NCBI GenBank assembly: GCA_004431415.1
Contig: QPMI01000431.1
Location: forward strand, 1 to 44,176
Direction of reading: 5' to 3'
Source: Cyanophora paradoxa
Lineage: Eukaryota > Glaucocystophyceae > Cyanophorales > Cyanophoraceae
DNA length: 44,176 nt
Position 1 is the stretch's first letter, and each line of letters begins with the position of its first letter. Below are positions 41,932 to 44,176 of the stretch, one piece after another. A model generated the notes under the pieces. That model was not told where the DNA came from. It saw only the letters and a list, made by a program, of their open reading frames with translations, and did no database searches. A program made the translations under genes and the position numbers.

Positions 41932-44176
41932 TCAGTCCGAGTAACCACGCTTCACCTGACCTCTTTCTCGAACAGTTTCAGACTTCACATTAAAGACTTC
42001 GCGGACTCGCTTCCAATACTGGCGGCATCGTTTTATCATCAACAGAACGATAGCCAGTAATGATAGCTTCACTCCTAATGAATCGTTTCGGCTTCCAGTC
42101 TTCTCATAAGTGCTGCGGAGCCACTCCCGATTTTATCGTTATCATTGAAGTATTCCAGTCCTGATCGATATAGACTGTGGCGGATTCATCAGCAGCTGTG
42201 CAAGATCCTGTTTCTTCCACATGTCCAAGAAGATCGACATTTGAGCCATCTTGTATTCGTCGTCATTCATGATGACATAAGTGAAGTATCGCTTTCTTCT
42301 CACCAGGTTGAGGGTTGGGCTTGAAGACGCAAGAGAAACGATAGTAAGAGAGTCGCCGGTAAATCGCAGCTCGGGTTTACTCATCCCCAGGTTCTCATTC
42401 GTCGATAAGAAGATTTGACCCATAGGAATTAGTAACAGGATCTTTGAACAGGGCGCAACCTTCATCTCGTTACCACCTGTAATCTCTTTGATCTTGCTAA
42501 TTTGAAGCTTGTCGCCATCTTCCGCTTCATTTGAAAAGATAATGCGACGACCCAGAATATCCGCAAGTTCAGTGTAGCGTCTGATGCATTCTTTTCGGTT
42601 TCGTCCAATATGACATATTGATTGTTCCGAAATACTGTCGAATTTTGCTTGACCATCTCCTGAACGAGAGATTTCCATTGGCTCCAATTCCAGTCCAGAA
42701 ATTGAACTTTTGAATATCTGTGCGACCACTCAGAGAGAAAGCGATCGAACCATCACGAAATTGCGCTCAATTTCCTCTTCGATGATGTCAGAGTAGATGG
42801 AAAGATCTTGTGACTTTCACAGAATCCACCTCGGGCAATAATCATAACCAACAGTCTACTGATCATGTCTTCTGGGAGTCCCCTTCGGAAAGTCATAGAT
42901 TCAGATCAATACGCATTTGTGAATCCAATCACATTGGTAACAGATCAAGTCTCTCGAAGAATGTCTTATCGTTCATCAGAACTGTGAGATCAGACAGAAG
43001 AGAAGTTCGGTAATTAGTCTGTTTGAGTTTCTTTGCGATACCAAGAAGAACTGTGATCTCTCTCCCAAAGATGGCACGATTCTCTTCATCACGAAGCGCT
43101 CTCTGAGCGAATTGCACAGCAGTTGAAGATAAGGCCGGGCAAACCCTGCAACTCAAACAAGATAGATTCGTTTCCCGTCTCATCCATCTCCAGATTCCGT
43201 AAGCCTCGTTGAACTTGAACCAAGTCTTGTTTGAATACTTGTAGCTGTCTCGCAGAACAAGAAAAGCAACCTGGGCAACATCATAATGTCCGCCATCAGA
43301 TCCAATCGACCGATCAATTAGCTTTTCAATCTGAATCGGTATCAGCTTGAAACGCGAACCGTCATAACTCGCTTCTTGCAATTGGTGCTATATTGAACAA
43401 TATACTTGTCTTTCTCGTTCCCTTGAAGTATATACCAATTGTTGGAGTCATGGCTTCCCTTGCAGCAGGGACAATCAGACCTTTGTTCTCAGCAGTGAAA
43501 CTGTAACCTTCTCGGTCTCATTAAGATTGTGGGTAAGATGAAACCAAATTCTTCAAGTTTCCGGAGAATGTGTTTCTGCAAATCCTCTTCAATGCTCCTA
43601 TCAATAGAAGAGTGTCCGCCTTTCGGAAAAAGGTAGTTGTCAATCATCCACTTTTTGGAGTTCAGCACTCGGTTCGATCAACTCACAGCCTTCCGCCCAA
43701 TGGTTCTCTGATCCAAGTTTACCGGGGCTTGGGGAAACGTTGATCAACCCAGCAGTTCCAGTGGACGCAATTGTCTTACAGTCGATCTTAGGATACCTTT
43801 GAAAGCACCCGCTTTATCCCAGATTTCACAGCATCGAAGTCAGAGGACGAGAGAAGTAAACATGATATCCTTTTTTGGTTTTAGCAAGAGGATTGACACC
43901 ACCGAAATCATCGGGGAATTGCTCCTCGATTTGTGAAATCCCTCTTTGGTCGAAGTCGATAACCACGATATTGCGAGCGAGAATGCCCAAGCACATACTT
44001 ACCGGATTTCAGGGCTTCATCGAATTTATCCCAAGTCCACGATCCGTCTTTATGGGCGAAAGGGGTTTTTTGGTATCGGGATCAACGGGTATTACGATAT
44101 TCTCAGACAGGACATCGTCTTCACGAAGCCAATCAACAAGGCGTTTCAGGATTTCTTGGCGGCAGCGTTCATTTCG
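41932..44176 (-). CDS. primase-polymerase / D5-type superfamily 3 helicase, frame-broken and cut by the right edge
   Basis: Primes and unwinds DNA at viral replication forks. From the edge inward there is an archaeo-eukaryotic primase part with NIVVIDFD (about 43975-43950) and KTKKGYHVYFSRP (about 43895-43855). A D5_N-like region follows (DVAQVAFLVLRDSYKYSNKT near 43290-43225, KLKQTNYRTSLLSDL and NDKTFFERLD near 43030-42940). The SF3 helicase core has RRIIFSNEAEDGDKLQISKI, EITGGNEMKV and FLSTNE (about 42550-42400). The C-terminal part runs through about 42100 to a stop at 41934-41932. At least six frame shifts are scattered along it; the longest clean stretches are 42142-42729 and 42929-43381. 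Motif order argues for one gene. Confidence 0.82.

Overview
The window joins two compartments of very different base composition. Positions 1-22233 are strongly GC-rich. From 22234 to the right edge (44176) the DNA is AT-rich to neutral. Both halves encode double-stranded DNA viruses of unicellular eukaryotes (double-jelly-roll capsid lineage), not cellular housekeeping genes.

GC-rich half: a small nucleocytovirus-like genome or an endogenous copy of one. It carries an A32-like packaging ATPase (190-1204, minus), an A22/RuvC-like Holliday junction resolvase (1241-1715), several tiny zinc-ribbon proteins (1748-2647), a run of probable virion proteins (2625-5445), the major capsid protein (5485-6942) and more probable structural genes (7021-9321). 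Most of these genes have a TTTTCTA-type box about 15-30 nt before the ATG. ATPase, resolvase and capsid gene without any visible DNA polymerase or RNA polymerase subunit in 22 kb recalls the mriyavirus group (yaravirus, Pleurochrysis endemic viruses); this is inference. From 9490 to 15145 lies a large inverted duplication (arms of about 2.5 kb, near identical outside, decaying inward) with three gene copies per arm, a noncoding central element and five copies of a 52-bp promoter-like box. Positions 15683-18920 hold small, mostly membrane-anchored proteins and a free-standing HNH-AP2 endonuclease. Positions 18930-21280 are non-coding and repeat-rich. A gene of unknown function (21286-22233) is cut off at the composition boundary.

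AT-rich half: a Polinton-like/virophage-like element, open at the right edge. It starts with a 28-bp inverted repeat pair, 59-bp tandem repeats and palindromic repeats. Then come an S-adenosylmethionine decarboxylase (speD), a zinc-ribbon protein, two paralogous 281-aa proteins, a giant fibre gene (25983-34503) with phage-like HxH repeats and LamG-like domains, a patatin lipase fused to a discoidin-like domain, a DD35E retroviral-type integrase, a protein-primed family B DNA polymerase, and a primase-D5 helicase running off the edge. No capsid gene of this second element is in view.

The two halves may be a virophage-like element integrated in, or travelling with, a small nucleocytovirus. The TTTTTCTA box appears in front of genes in both, as in the mavirus/CroV pair. 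A chimeric assembly is the main alternative. Many genes, mainly near both window ends and at homopolymers, show single-base frame breaks. These look more like sequencing indels than decay, so I annotate the intact gene outline and state where the breaks lie.
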